Source: Caballeronia peredens
GTDB taxonomy: Bacteria; Pseudomonadota; Gammaproteobacteria; Burkholderiales; Burkholderiaceae
Direction of reading: 5' to 3'
Length of the DNA stretch: 64,000 nt
NCBI GenBank assembly: GCA_001544595.2
Contig: FCOH02000004.1
Span: forward strand, 62,001 to 126,000
Within the stretch, counting starts at the first letter, position 1. Every line of letters starts with the position of its first letter. Shown in pieces: positions 27,448-36,662 of the stretch. The notes beneath the pieces were generated by a model, which saw only the letters and a program-made list of their open reading frames with translations, had not been told where the DNA came from and made no database searches. The position numbers and the translations under genes are program-made.

Positions 27448-28404
27448 TCAACCGATCGCGAGCCGCGCTTTGGCGTCGTCGTATTCGGCTTTCAGGCGCT
27501 CGAGCAGTTCGGCGACGCTCGGCACGTCGCTCATCAACCCGACGCCTTGCCCGGCGCCCCAGATGTCCTTCCACGCTTTGGCGCGGCTGTCGGCGAAATT
27601 CATCGCGGTTTTATCGGAGACGGGCAGCGCGTCCGGGTCGAGCCCCGCGTTGACGATGCTCTCGCGGATGTAGTTGCCGTGCACGCCGGTGAACAGATTC
27701 GTGTAGATGATGTCGGCCGCGTTCGCATCGACGATCGCGCGCTTGTAGTCTTCGTGCGCGTGCGCCTCCTTCGTGGCGATGAAGCGCGTGCCCATGTAGG
27801 CGAGGTCCGCGCCCATGGCCTGCGCGGCGAGAATCGAGCCGCCGTTGGCGATGGCGCCCGACAGCACGATCGGGCCGTCGAACATGCGCCGCACTTCGCC
27901 GACCAGCGCGAACGGCGACGTGGTGCCCGCGTGGCCGCCTGCGCCCGCGGCGACGAGAATGAGGCCGTCCACGCCCGCTTCGAGTGCTTTCTGCGCGTGC
28001 CGCAGATTGATGACGTCGTGCAGCACGATGCCGCCGTACGAATGCACCGCGTCGATCATCTCGCGCACCGGCGCGCGCAGGCTCGTGATGAAGATCGGCA
28101 CCTTGTGCTCGACGCACACGCGCACGTCTTCTTCGAGCCGGGCATTCGACTGATGCACGATCTGGTTGACCGCGATCGGCCCGATGAGCGCATCGGGATG
28201 GGCCGCCTTGTGCGCGGCGAGTTCACTTTGAATCTGCGTGAGCCATTCGTCGAGCACGCCGGCCGGGCGCGCGTTCAGCGCGGGAAACGAGCCGACGATG
28301 CCCGCCTTGCACTGCGCGAGCACGAGCTCCGGATAACTGACGATGAACATCGGCGAGCCGACGACCGGCAACGCGAGGTGCTGCAAGATGGCGGGCAGGG
28401 CCAT
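27448..28404 (-). CDS. Nitronate monooxygenase-like flavoprotein
   Basis: FMN-dependent TIM-barrel enzyme of 318 residues, family 2-nitropropane dioxygenase/nitronate monooxygenase; class I members oxidise nitronates. Seen: FMN-binding ends of strands GSPMFIVSYPE near the start, VLHDVINLRHAQKALEAGVD, VAAGAGGHAGTTSPFALVGE and LSGAIANGGSILAAQAMGAD. The motif GAGGHAG is the usual phosphate-binding loop. The true substrate is not readable; many members act on other compounds, and propionate-3-nitronate is one known case. It is divergent from the dehalogenase across a region with palindromes. Confidence 0.83.
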   Translation of the reverse strand: MALPAILQHLALPVVGSPMFIVSYPELVLAQCKAGIVGSFPALNARPAGVLDEWLTQIQSELAAHKAAHPDALIGPIAVNQIVHQSNARLEEDVRVCVEHKVPIFITSLRAPVREMIDAVHSYGGIVLHDVINLRHAQKALEAGVDGLILVAAGAGGHAGTTSPFALVGEVRRMFDGPIVLSGAIANGGSILAAQAMGADLAYMGTRFIATKEAHAHEDYKRAIVDANAADIIYTNLFTGVHGNYIRESIVNAGLDPDALPVSDKTAMNFADSRAKAWKDIWGAGQGVGLMSDVPSVAELLERLKAEYDDAKARLAIG

Positions 28405-28511
28405 GGCACGAATCTCCTGAGTGTGTGCGCGCAGCGTTGAGCCATTCTACGAGCGAAAACCGCAAACCGGCACGCGCGAACATTGTGGAAAAAACGCGTG
28501 TGTCCGGACAG

Positions 28512-28525
28512 CGAACGATCGTTCG
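28512..28525. promoter_or_regulatory. 14-bp perfect palindrome CGAACGATCGTTCG
   Basis: A perfect palindrome in the gap between the divergent nitronate monooxygenase and dehalogenase genes. It touches a TATAAG -10-like sequence at 28527. The form resembles TetR-family operators. No TetR gene lies in the window. Confidence 0.5.
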
Positions 28526-28552
28526 ATTATAAGCAAAGCACAGTTTGTGACA

Positions 28553-28569
28553 CTCGGGACGTTCCCGAG
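28553..28569. promoter_or_regulatory. 17-bp dyad CTCGGGA-CGT-TCCCGAG
   Basis: Perfect seven-base inverted repeat around CGT, 27 bases downstream of the 14-bp palindrome and 97 bases before the dehalogenase start. It could be an operator or a leader-RNA hairpin. Confidence 0.4.
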
Positions 28570-28665
28570 GAAGTCCTCGGTTTCGGGCTTTGCGCGTCGC
28601 CGGAGCATCAGCAATCGCGCGAGCCCGCCTACAATGATCCGCAACGCCACGAACAAGAAAACATC

Positions 28666-29556
28666 ATGTCTTTCGGAGACTACGCGCCGTTTCGTGTCGA
28701 TGCGGACGGCGTCGAAATAGCCGGAATGAGAGGCGGAGACGGGCCGCCGCTGCTGCTCCTGCACGGACATCCGCAAACGCACGAGATCTGGCACAAGTGC
28801 GCCGGTGAACTCGCGCAACATTTCACCGTGATCGCCACCGATTTGCGCGGCTATGGCGCATCGGGCAAGCCGAAGAGCGACGCGCGCCACGCGCCATACT
28901 CGAAGCGCGCAATGGCCGCCGATCAGGTCGCCGTGATGCGCCACTTCGGCTTCGACCGTTTCCTCGTTTGCGCGCACGACCGCGGCGCGCGCGTCGCGCA
29001 TCGCATGGCGATGGATTTTCCCGATGCCGTCGATCGTCTGATGCTGCTCGATATCGCGCCGACGCTCGCGATGTACGAAGCCACCGACCGCGAATTCGCG
29101 ACCGCGTATTTCCACTGGTTCTTTCTGATTCAGCCGTCGCCGTTGCCGGAGCTGCTGATCGGCGGCAATCCGAACGCGTATATCGACCGCGTGATGGGCA
29201 ATCGTCACGCGGGCCTCGCGCCGTTCGCGCCGCATGCGCTCAAGGCGTATCGCGATGCGCTCGCGTCGCCGGGTGCGATCTTCGCGATCTGCGAGGACTA
29301 TCGCGCATCGGCGGGCATCGATCTCGAACACGATCGCGCCGATCTCGAACGCGGGCTGAAGATCGCGTGTCCGTTGCGCGTGCTGTGGGGCAAGGAAGGC
29401 GTGATCGAACGATGTTTCGACGCGCTCGACGAATGGCGGCGCGTCGCCCGCGACGTGAGCGGCCGCGCGCTGCCGTGCGGCCACTACATTCCCGAGGAAC
29501 AACCGGACGCGCTGCTCGCCGAGATGCTCGCGTTCTTCGAGTCCGATGCGCCCTGA
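28666..29556 (+). CDS. Haloacetate (fluoroacetate-type) dehalogenase
   Basis: Alpha/beta-hydrolase of 296 residues that replaces the halogen of haloacetates by hydroxyl. All residues of the fluoroacetate dehalogenase site have counterparts: nucleophile Asp105 in AHDRGARVAHRMAMDFPD, carboxylate clamp Arg106 and Arg109, Asp129 in LLDIAPT, halide pocket His150-Trp151 (YFHWFFL) and Tyr212 (CEDYRA), and base His273 (CGHYIPEEQP). This fits the pattern of the well-studied Rhodopseudomonas and Burkholderia enzymes. Fluoride versus chloride preference needs assay. The start at 28666 gives the normal length; earlier codons extend into the operator region. Confidence 0.88.
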   Translation: MSFGDYAPFRVDADGVEIAGMRGGDGPPLLLLHGHPQTHEIWHKCAGELAQHFTVIATDLRGYGASGKPKSDARHAPYSKRAMAADQVAVMRHFGFDRFLVCAHDRGARVAHRMAMDFPDAVDRLMLLDIAPTLAMYEATDREFATAYFHWFFLIQPSPLPELLIGGNPNAYIDRVMGNRHAGLAPFAPHALKAYRDALASPGAIFAICEDYRASAGIDLEHDRADLERGLKIACPLRVLWGKEGVIERCFDALDEWRRVARDVSGRALPCGHYIPEEQPDALLAEMLAFFESDAP

Positions 29557-29683
29557 AACCCGCGCCGGCAGTCGTTCTTACGCGGCTTCAGCCGACGGTT
29601 ACAGATTTGTAGGGAAAGCACCGATGCACGTGAAAAAGTGTCGCGCTACGATACGCTGGACGTTGATCACGTCCTATGATTCT

Positions 29684-29718
29684 GCCGCTTGCCGTAGCTG
29701 ACAAGCGGCTTTCTTTTT
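29684..29718 (+). terminator. Terminator downstream of the dehalogenase
   Basis: GCCGCTTG (29684-29691) pairs with CAAGCGGC (29702-29709), 10-base loop, followed by TTTCTTTTTG. Oriented for the plus strand, about 130 bases after the stop. Confidence 0.8.
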
Positions 29719-29748
29719 GTGGCGTGCTTTTGGTGCGCCCGATTCGCT

Positions 29749-30672
29749 TCAGGCCACCGACACGGTTTCGCCGCTTATCTGCACCGCGCCGCCACGCGCC
29801 AGTTCCCCGACGATCTTCCCGACGAGCGCCGCGCGTTCGGCCGGCGGCGCGAGCATGTCGGCGGCGGCGCGCATCGCGCGGGCCTGCGTCGTCATCGAGA
29901 GCAGGGCGTCGACGGACATCGCGCGCACTTCCATCAGCTTGAACACCATCAGCACCTTGAGCGCGTTCTTCGCGTTGCGCGCGGGGTCGGCCGCGAGATA
30001 GTCGAGCCGCGAGTACGCCGCGTCGAGCGCGCGCGCCACGTCGGTGAACGGCGCGCCGTGGCCGGGAATCACGACATCGACGTCGAGCGTCGAAATGAGA
30101 TCGAGCACTGCGCGCTCTTCCGCGAAGCCGCTCGCGCCTTCCAGTTCCGGAAAGATCACGCCGAAGCCGTTTTCCCACAACGCATCCGCGCTGATGAGCA
30201 CGCGCATTTCCGGGCAATGGAGCATGAGCGAATGCGGATCGTGGCCCGGCGCGCCGAGCACGTTCCAGTCGAAGCCGCCGAGCGCGAGCGTCGCGCCATT
30301 TTCGATCGTGCCTGTGAAGCCGAAGCGCTCGCAGCGCTGGCCGGTCGCGCGAAAGGTGAGCGCTTCTTCGTCCCAGTCGCGCACGGCGGACGCTTCGCTC
30401 GCGGGAATCAGCGTGGCGCACGCGTGCGTCTCCTGAAGCAGCGCGTTGCCGCCGCAATGATCCGAATGCAGATGCGTATTGACGATCAGATCGAGCCTGC
30501 GCGCGCCGAGCTTTTGCGCGACGAGCGCGCGCGTCTGCGGCGCGTGCGACGCGTAGCCCGTATCGACGATCGCGGTGCCGTCGTCGCCGGCGAACAGCAC
30601 GTTGTTCGACGAGAGCCAGCCGCGCTCGAACACGGTCATCGAAGCGCGCATGGCTTCCGGCAGCACGTTCAC
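29749..30672 (-). CDS. MBL-fold metallo-hydrolase
   Basis: Metallo-beta-lactamase-fold hydrolase of 307 residues. Dinuclear metal motif: VNTHLHSDHCGGN, then His in APGHDPHSL and His in VIPGHGAPF, all present. Helical C-terminal part of the glyoxalase II/LACTB2 type. The start is a GTG at 30672 in GTGA, overlapping the stop of the preceding gene by four bases, with GGAG eight bases upstream. It is the last gene of the nine-gene run starting with bioA. The substrate, perhaps a thioester or ester linked to acyl-CoA breakdown, is not known. Confidence 0.85.
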   Translation of the reverse strand: MNVLPEAMRASMTVFERGWLSSNNVLFAGDDGTAIVDTGYASHAPQTRALVAQKLGARRLDLIVNTHLHSDHCGGNALLQETHACATLIPASEASAVRDWDEEALTFRATGQRCERFGFTGTIENGATLALGGFDWNVLGAPGHDPHSLMLHCPEMRVLISADALWENGFGVIFPELEGASGFAEERAVLDLISTLDVDVVIPGHGAPFTDVARALDAAYSRLDYLAADPARNAKNALKVLMVFKLMEVRAMSVDALLSMTTQARAMRAAADMLAPPAERAALVGKIVGELARGGAVQISGETVSVA

Positions 30673-31265
30673 GTCGCGTTCTCCTTCGGCATCACGACGA
30701 TGGTCGCCGTCGCCTTCATGACCGTCTCGCCGAGTTGATTGCGCGCGCCGCCTTCGAGCTTCACGAGGTCGCCGTCGAGGCTCGCCTTCCACTTCGCTTC
30801 CGTGACCTGCCAGTGCATGGTCAGCACGTCGCCGGCTTTGACTGCGCGCGTCAGCTTGATGCCGAATTCGAGCCCGAGCGGCTGCGCATTGCGCGAGAAG
30901 TGCGCGGCGAGCATCGCCATCAGATGCGCGGTCGGCTGCGTGCCCGACGCGATCAGCGTGCCGAAACGGCTCGCGCGCGCGTAGGCGTCGTCGTGATGCA
31001 GCGGGTTGAGATCGTTGACGAGCGTCGCGAAATGCCTGATCGATTCAGGCGGCAGCGCGAGCGTCGCCTCGAACGATTCGCCGATCACGACCACGCGCGC
31101 GCCCTGGCGACGGCTCTCGACGCGCGCGAGCACGGCGCGTTTGTCGTCGTCGCCGGAAGACGCCCACGCAGCGATTTCGTCGATGGTGCGAAAGCAGCCG
31201 TCGCAGAAACCCGTTTGCGGATTCATGCGGCAGACGTCGATGCACGGCGACGCCACGTCACTCAT
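30669..31265 (-). CDS. Fusion of a DUF1289 cysteine domain and a MaoC-like hydratase domain
   Basis: 198 residues in one continuous frame. Residues 1-50 are a DUF1289 domain with Cys8, Cys12, Cys21 and Cys24 (SPCIDVCRMNPQTGFCDGCF). Residues 55-198 are a hot-dog-fold MaoC domain with NDLNPLHHDDAYA, the segment that carries the hydratase Asp/His, and a C-terminal strand with LGETVMKATATIVV. MaoC domains hydrate enoyl-CoA. DUF1289 has no known role and may bind metal. The fusion is unusual to my knowledge. It lies 13 bases after ybaK and overlaps the MBL gene by four. Confidence 0.82.
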   Translation of the reverse strand: MSDVASPCIDVCRMNPQTGFCDGCFRTIDEIAAWASSGDDDKRAVLARVESRRQGARVVVIGESFEATLALPPESIRHFATLVNDLNPLHHDDAYARASRFGTLIASGTQPTAHLMAMLAAHFSRNAQPLGLEFGIKLTRAVKAGDVLTMHWQVTEAKWKASLDGDLVKLEGGARNQLGETVMKATATIVVMPKENAT

Positions 31266-31278
31266 GCGCCGGCCCGCC

Positions 31279-31773
31279 TCATGTCACGTTCTCGCGCAGC
31301 GCGACGTCGGCGACGGGCGCGCCCGTCAGTTCGAGCAACTCCTGCGGCGACAGATTGAACACCGCGTGCGGGTGTCCTGCCGCGGCCCACAGGCTGTCGA
31401 GCGCGAGCAGATCTTCGTCGATCAGCGTGACGGGCTCGACCGCGTGGCCGATCGGGCACACGCCGCCGATCGCGTAGCCGGTCTTCTCGCGCACGAACTT
31501 CGCGTCGGCCCGCGCCAGAGCGCCGACGCGCGCCGCGACCTTCGCTTCATCGACACGATTCGCGCCGCTCGCGATCACGAGCACGGGCGCGTCGTCTTCG
31601 CGGCGGCGAAAGAGAATCGACTTGGCGATCTGCGCGACCGCGCAGCCGAGCCCGGCCGCCGCTTCGGCCGACGTCTTGCCGGTTTCGGGGAGCATCACGA
31701 CATCGTGCGGATGCCCGCGTTCTTTCAGCAGCAGCGCGACGCGGCGCGCGGAATCGGGTAATTGATCGATCAT
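31279..31773 (-). CDS. YbaK/EbsC-family aminoacyl-tRNA deacylase
   Basis: A YbaK-domain protein of 164 residues that edits mischarged tRNA (Cys-tRNAPro or Ala-tRNAPro) in trans. Seen: GCAVAQIAKSILFRR with the conserved Lys-Ser, VLVIASGANRVDEAKVAA, and TGYAIGGVCPIGH, which forms the pocket. Exact amino-acid specificity cannot be told. It lies inside the bioA operon, 16 bases after the HMG-CoA lyase gene, where no link in function is obvious. Confidence 0.85.
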   Translation of the reverse strand: MIDQLPDSARRVALLLKERGHPHDVVMLPETGKTSAEAAAGLGCAVAQIAKSILFRRREDDAPVLVIASGANRVDEAKVAARVGALARADAKFVREKTGYAIGGVCPIGHAVEPVTLIDEDLLALDSLWAAAGHPHAVFNLSPQELLELTGAPVADVALRENVT

Positions 31774-31789
31774 CGTTTCCCTTCGTGTG

Positions 31790-32713
31790 TCAGGCGCAGG
31801 CCGCGGCGCCGTCGCGCTTTTTCGTGAAGATCGCGCGTCCGGCGCGCGACGAACTCGGCTTGCCGATCGCGCGTGAAATGAAATCGCCGATCTCGACCAG
31901 CTGATCGAGATCGATGCCCGTCTCGATGCCGAGCCCGTTCATCAGATACACGACGTCTTCCGTCGCGACATTGCCGGTCGCGCCCTTCGCGTACGGACAG
32001 CCGCCGAGCCCCGCGACCGACGCGTGAAAAATCTCGATGCCTTCGAGCAGCGCCGCGTAGATGTTGCCGACGGCCTGTCCGTATGTGTCGTGGAAGTGCC
32101 CGGAAAGGCGCTCGCGCGGAAACACTTTCGATGCCGCCGCGAGCACTTCGCGCGTGCGTTTGGGCGTACCGACGCCGATGGTATCCGCGATATCGATTTC
32201 GTCGCAGCCGAGCGCCTTCATGCGTTCGACGACATCCACGACCGACGCCACGCTGACTTCGCCCTGATACGGACAGCCGAGCGCGCACGAGATGCTGCCG
32301 CGCAGCCGCATGCCCGCGTCTTTCGCAGCTTTCGCGACCGGCTCGAAACGCGCGACGCTCTCGGCGATGCTGCAATTGATGTTCTTCTGCGAGAACGCCT
32401 CGCTCGCCGCGCCGAAGATCACGATTTCGTCGGCTTTCGCCTCGAGCGCGCCTTCGAAGCCGCGCATGTTCGGCGTGAGCACGGAGTAGATCGTGCCCGC
32501 GCGGCGCTCGATGCCGGCCATCACGGCGGCGGCGTCGGACATCTGCGGCACCCATTTCGGCGAGACGAACGACGTGGCTTCCACATTCGCGATGCCCGCG
32601 CGCGCGAGCCGGTTCACGAGTTCGATCTTGGTTTCGGTGGGCACGAACTCCTTTTCGTTCTGCAGGCCGTCGCGCGGCCCGACTTCGACGATTTTCACTT
32701 TGGCCGGAATCAT
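31790..32713 (-). CDS. mvaB: Hydroxymethylglutaryl-CoA lyase
   Basis: Last enzyme of leucine catabolism: splits HMG-CoA into acetyl-CoA and acetoacetate. TIM barrel of 307 residues with the metal/substrate motif VGPRDGLQNE at 11-20, HFHDTYGQAVGN for the metal histidines, and the catalytic-loop Cys in GLGGCPYAKGATGNVATED. It is outside the usual liu cluster, inside a biotin operon. This makes sense because 3-methylcrotonyl-CoA carboxylase in the same pathway needs biotin. A LiuR-like regulator lies 14 kb away in the window. Confidence 0.93.
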   Translation of the reverse strand: MIPAKVKIVEVGPRDGLQNEKEFVPTETKIELVNRLARAGIANVEATSFVSPKWVPQMSDAAAVMAGIERRAGTIYSVLTPNMRGFEGALEAKADEIVIFGAASEAFSQKNINCSIAESVARFEPVAKAAKDAGMRLRGSISCALGCPYQGEVSVASVVDVVERMKALGCDEIDIADTIGVGTPKRTREVLAAASKVFPRERLSGHFHDTYGQAVGNIYAALLEGIEIFHASVAGLGGCPYAKGATGNVATEDVVYLMNGLGIETGIDLDQLVEIGDFISRAIGKPSSSRAGRAIFTKKRDGAAACA

Positions 32714-32746
32714 GGCTGTCTCCCTATGGTTTGAATGGCGATGCGT

Positions 32747-33688
32747 TCAGTATCCGCGCCTGAAATCGACGATACCGCTGATCGGCTCGCCGCGCGCGAG
32801 CGCCCTGATCTTCGCCGAAATCTGCACGATGCTTTCCTCGCGCAGCGTTTCCGCCGAAATATGCGGCGTGACCGACACGCGCGGATGCGTCCAGAACGGA
32901 TGCCCGGCGGGCAGCGGCTCGGTGTGGAAGACGTCGAGCGTCGCGGCGGCGATCTGTCCGTCATCGATGGCGGCGAGCAGATCGGCATCGACGAGATGCG
33001 GGCCGCGCGCCACGTTCACCAGATACGCGCCGCGCGCGAGTTTGCCGAACGTGCGCGCGTTCAGAATGCCTTCGGTGTCCGGCGTGTGCGGCAGCAGGTT
33101 GATGAGCACCTTCACGCCGTCAAGAAAAGCGTCGAACCGTTCCGGGCCCGCGTGGACCTGCACGCCTTCGATTGTCTTCGGCGAGCGGCTGTAGCCGCGC
33201 ACCGGCACGCCGAGCGCGCGCAAGCCCTTCGCGACTTCCGCGCCCAGCACGCCGAGCCCGAGCACGCCGACCGTGAACGTCTCGCGCGCGTGCTGCGGCA
33301 GCTTTTCCCAGCGGCCTGCGCGCTGCAGGGCGTCGTATTGGTCGAAGCGGCGCATGTAGCGCAGCACGCAATACGTCGCGTATTCGACCATCTGCTGCGC
33401 CATGCCGGTGTCTTCGAGCCGCACGAGCTTCGCGTTCGGCGGCAGCGTGCCCGGTTCCTTGCGCTCGACGTCGAGGATCGCGTCGACGCCCGCGCCGAGG
33501 TTGAACACGGCTTTCAGATCCGGGCGATTCGCGAAGAGCTCGCGCGGCGCGCGCCAGACGATCGCGTAATCGGCGGGCGCGGTGTCGCCCGGCTCCCAGA
33601 CGCGCAGGTCCGCATCCGGCAACTCGCGCCTGAGGCCGCCCAGCCACGCGGCGAGATCGGCGCCTTGTTCGTAGAAGATGATTTTCAT
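32747..33688 (-). CDS. ghrA: Glyoxylate/hydroxypyruvate reductase A
   Basis: NAD(P)H-dependent reductase of glyoxylate and hydroxypyruvate, 313 residues, 2-hydroxyacid dehydrogenase family. Seen: the nucleotide-binding VGVLGLGVLGAEVAKGLRALG, the catalytic Arg in VNVARGPHLVDADL, Glu in LDVFHTEPLP and His in VTPHISAETLREES. Start ATG at 33688 (MKIIFYEQGADLAAW). 22 bases after bioB and 33 before mvaB, so probably co-transcribed. Confidence 0.9.
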   Translation of the reverse strand: MKIIFYEQGADLAAWLGGLRRELPDADLRVWEPGDTAPADYAIVWRAPRELFANRPDLKAVFNLGAGVDAILDVERKEPGTLPPNAKLVRLEDTGMAQQMVEYATYCVLRYMRRFDQYDALQRAGRWEKLPQHARETFTVGVLGLGVLGAEVAKGLRALGVPVRGYSRSPKTIEGVQVHAGPERFDAFLDGVKVLINLLPHTPDTEGILNARTFGKLARGAYLVNVARGPHLVDADLLAAIDDGQIAAATLDVFHTEPLPAGHPFWTHPRVSVTPHISAETLREESIVQISAKIRALARGEPISGIVDFRRGY

Positions 33689-33710
33689 GACCGCGCCCGT
33701 GCAGTTCGTT

Positions 33711-34769
33711 TCAGTTCGCGTGCGCGTGTGCGTGTCCGCATGAGCGCTCCGCATTCTCCGCGCCGACATTCTGAGCGGTCTCCGCGCGCATGCCCAGCCG
33801 GCCGATCAGCTTGCGGTCCGCTTCCGCCTGCGGATTGCTGGTCGTGAGCAACTGGTCGCCGTAGAAGATCGAGTTCGCGCCGGCGGCGAAACACAGCGCC
33901 TGCAACGCTTCGTCCATCTGCTCGCGCCCGGCCGAGAGGCGCACCATCGCGCGGGGCATCGTGATGCGGGCAACCGCGATCGTGCGGACGAACTCGAACG
34001 GGTCGAGCGCTTCGGTGCCGGTGAGCGGCGTGCCGTCGACCTGCACGAGATTGTTGATCGGCACCGATTCGGGATACGGGTCCATGTTGGCGAGCTGCGA
34101 GATCAGCCCGGCGCGCTCGCGCCGCGATTCGCCCAGCCCGACGATCCCGCCGCAGCACACGTTGATGCCCGCGTCGCGCACGCGCTCCAGCGTGTCGAGC
34201 CGGTCCTGATAGGTGCGCGTCGAGATGATCTGGCCGTAGAACTCCGGCGACGTATCGAGATTGTGGTTGTAGTAATCGAGGCCGGCTTCGCGCAGCCCTT
34301 GCGCCTGATGCGTTTCCAGCATGCCGAGCGTCACGCAGGTTTCGAGGCCCATCGCCTTCACGCCGCGGATCATGTCCTTGATCGGTTCGAGATGGCGGTC
34401 CTTCGGATTGCGCCACGCCGCGCCCATGCAGAAACGCGTCGCGCCGTTGGCCTTGGCGACTTCGGCGGCCTTCAGCACTTCGTCGACGGCCATCAGCTTG
34501 TCGGCCTTGAGACCCGTGTCGTGATGCACGGATTGCGGACAGTACGCGCAGTCTTCCTCGCAGCCGCCCGTCTTGATCGACAGCAGCGTGGACAACTGCA
34601 CCGCGTTCGGATCGAAATGTTCGCGATGCACGGTCTGCGCGCGATACAGCAGATCGTTGAACGGCAACTCGTACAGTGCGACGACATCGGCGACGCGCCA
34701 GCGCGCGGGCGTTTCTGCATGCGCGGCAGATTCGGAGACGGCGGTGTGGGTGGCGGTTTGCTGCGTCAT
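33711..34769 (-). CDS. bioB: Biotin synthase
   Basis: Radical-SAM enzyme of 352 residues that inserts sulfur into dethiobiotin. The 4Fe-4S SAM cluster motif is [11 protein letters not shown]; the 2Fe-2S cysteines and Arg are in [25 protein letters not shown] and [13 protein letters not shown]. The tail ends in a His-Ala-rich run (CGHAHAHAN), possibly metal-binding. It follows bioD by four bases. Confidence 0.96.
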   Translation of the reverse strand: MTQQTATHTAVSESAAHAETPARWRVADVVALYELPFNDLLYRAQTVHREHFDPNAVQLSTLLSIKTGGCEEDCAYCPQSVHHDTGLKADKLMAVDEVLKAAEVAKANGATRFCMGAAWRNPKDRHLEPIKDMIRGVKAMGLETCVTLGMLETHQAQGLREAGLDYYNHNLDTSPEFYGQIISTRTYQDRLDTLERVRDAGINVCCGGIVGLGESRRERAGLISQLANMDPYPESVPINNLVQVDGTPLTGTEALDPFEFVRTIAVARITMPRAMVRLSAGREQMDEALQALCFAAGANSIFYGDQLLTTSNPQAEADRKLIGRLGMRAETAQNVGAENAERSCGHAHAHAN

Positions 34770-34773
34770 GAGT

Positions 34774-35475
34774 TCAATCCTTTTGGTGAAGCGAGTGTGT
34801 CAGAAGGCCGATGTCGAGATGACCGGCGGCGCGCGCGGCATCCGCCGGCGCGAGATGCGGAATCACGCCGATGAGCGGCGCCTTGATGCGTTTCGTGAGC
34901 GTCGCGATGTTTTCATCGGGATACAGCATGTCCGGATCGACGCGATTCGCGACCCAGCCCGCGAGCGTGAGCCCACGCGCGGCGATCGCTTCGGCGGTGA
35001 GCAGCGCATGGCTGATGCAGCCGAGCCGCACGCCGACGACGAGCACCACCGGCAGATTCAGCGCGAGCGCGAGATCGGCGGTGTCGTGCGTGTCGTCGAG
35101 CGGCACGCGAAAGCCGCCGACGCCTTCCACGACGACGATATCCGCTTTCGCCGACGCAGTCTCGTGCGCCGCGACGATCCGCCCGATATCCAGCGCGATG
35201 CCTTCGCGCGCCGCCGCGATATGCGGCGCGATCGGCTCGCGCATCATGAACGGTGTGCGGATGTCCGGCGGCAATGCGACGTTCGCGGCGGCGTCGAGCT
35301 GATCGGCGTCTTCGTTGTGCAGCACGCCGTCGCGCAGGGCCGCGCCCGAGGCGATCGGCTTCATCGCGGCGGCGCGCAGGCCGGCACGCGCGAAGCCGTG
35401 CAGCAACGCGCAGGAAACGAGCGTCTTGCCGATTTCCGTATCGGTACCGGCGACGAACAGGGACAAAGCGGTCAT
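34774..35475 (-). CDS. bioD: Dethiobiotin synthetase
   Basis: ATP-dependent carboxylase that closes the ureido ring of biotin, 233 residues. P-loop [15 protein letters not shown] at the N-terminus; substrate Lys in MKPIASGA; Mg-site Glu in [16 protein letters not shown] at 35475 overlaps the bioF stop by four bases (ATGA). Confidence 0.95.
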   Translation of the reverse strand: MTALSLFVAGTDTEIGKTLVSCALLHGFARAGLRAAAMKPIASGAALRDGVLHNEDADQLDAAANVALPPDIRTPFMMREPIAPHIAAAREGIALDIGRIVAAHETASAKADIVVVEGVGGFRVPLDDTHDTADLALALNLPVVLVVGVRLGCISHALLTAEAIAARGLTLAGWVANRVDPDMLYPDENIATLTKRIKAPLIGVIPHLAPADAARAAGHLDIGLLTHSLHQKD

Positions 35476-36662
35476 AGCGTATTCAGAGCGTGGTCGAGGC
35501 GCGCCAGATCGTCCTCGCTGTGCGCGGCGGAAAGCGAAATGCGCAGGCGCGACGTGCCCGCGGGCACGGTCGGCGGACGGATCGCGGGAACCCACAGGCC
35601 GTGCTGGTCGAGCGCGGCGGCGATCTGCAGCGTTTCGTCGTTGCCGCCGATCACGAGCGGCTGCACGGCGGTATGCGAATCGACCGGCATCCAGCGCGTG
35701 CGTTTCAACATCGCGCGCGTGGTTTCGATGAGCGCCGCGAGATGCGCGCGTCGTTGGTCGCCTTCGTCGCTGGCAATGATCTCGATGCTCTTCGATACCG
35801 CGTGCGCCACGGCCGGCGCCGACGCCGTCGTGAAGATGTACGGGCGCGCGCGCTGAATCAGCCATTCAACGACGGTTTCATCCGCCGCGACGAACGCGCC
35901 CGACACGCCCGCCGCCTTGCCGAGCGTGCCGACGTAGACGAGATGCGGCGAGCGCAGCGCGTAATGCGCCAACGCGCCGCGTCCTTGCGGGCCGAGCACG
36001 CCGAAGCCGTGCGCATCGTCGACGACGAGCCACGCGCCGTACTTTTCCGCCAGCGCGACGAGCCGCGCGAGCGGCGCGATATCGCCGTCCATGCTGAACA
36101 CGGTGTCGGTCACGATGAGTTTCGTCGCGGCGCTGTCACGCGATGCATCGAGCATCGCGTCGAGTGCGTCCATGTCGGCGTGCGGGTAGATCTGCGTTTC
36201 TGCGCGCGAAAGCCGTACGCCGTCGATCAGCGACGCGTGGTTCAGCGCATCGGAGAACACGAGCGTGCCGCGCCCGGCGAGCGCCGTCAGCACGGCGAGA
36301 TTCGCCATGTAGCCGGTGCTGAAGTAGAGCGCGCGCGGATTATCGACGAAACCGCCCGAGAACGCGGCGAGATCGTCTTCGAGTTGCGCGTGCGCGCGCG
36401 AATGGCCGCCGAGCAGATGCGAGCCGCCGCTGCCCGCGCCGTAGCGCGACGCGCCTTCGGCGAGCGCCGCGCGGATCGCTTCATGCGCGGCGAGGCCGAG
36501 ATAATCGTTGCTCGCGAAGCCGATGATTTCGCGGCCATCGACCGTCATGTGCGCCGAACATGCGCCGTCGATGGTCTTGCGGCGGCGGCGCAGGCCGCGC
36601 GCGTCGATATCGGCGAGGCCTTGCTCGAGCGCGGCGTACAGCGCTTGCGAAGTGTTCTTCAT
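35472..36662 (-). CDS. bioF: 8-amino-7-oxononanoate synthase
   Basis: PLP-dependent condensation of pimeloyl-ACP/CoA with alanine, 396 residues. Seen: [34 protein letters not shown], the Asp in [16 protein letters not shown] and the PLP-binding Lys in [14 protein letters not shown]. It overlaps bioA upstream and bioD downstream by four bases each. Confidence 0.96.
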   Translation of the reverse strand: MKNTSQALYAALEQGLADIDARGLRRRRKTIDGACSAHMTVDGREIIGFASNDYLGLAAHEAIRAALAEGASRYGAGSGGSHLLGGHSRAHAQLEDDLAAFSGGFVDNPRALYFSTGYMANLAVLTALAGRGTLVFSDALNHASLIDGVRLSRAETQIYPHADMDALDAMLDASRDSAATKLIVTDTVFSMDGDIAPLARLVALAEKYGAWLVVDDAHGFGVLGPQGRGALAHYALRSPHLVYVGTLGKAAGVSGAFVAADETVVEWLIQRARPYIFTTASAPAVAHAVSKSIEIIASDEGDQRRAHLAALIETTRAMLKRTRWMPVDSHTAVQPLVIGGNDETLQIAAALDQHGLWVPAIRPPTVPAGTSRLRISLSAAHSEDDLARLDHALNTL

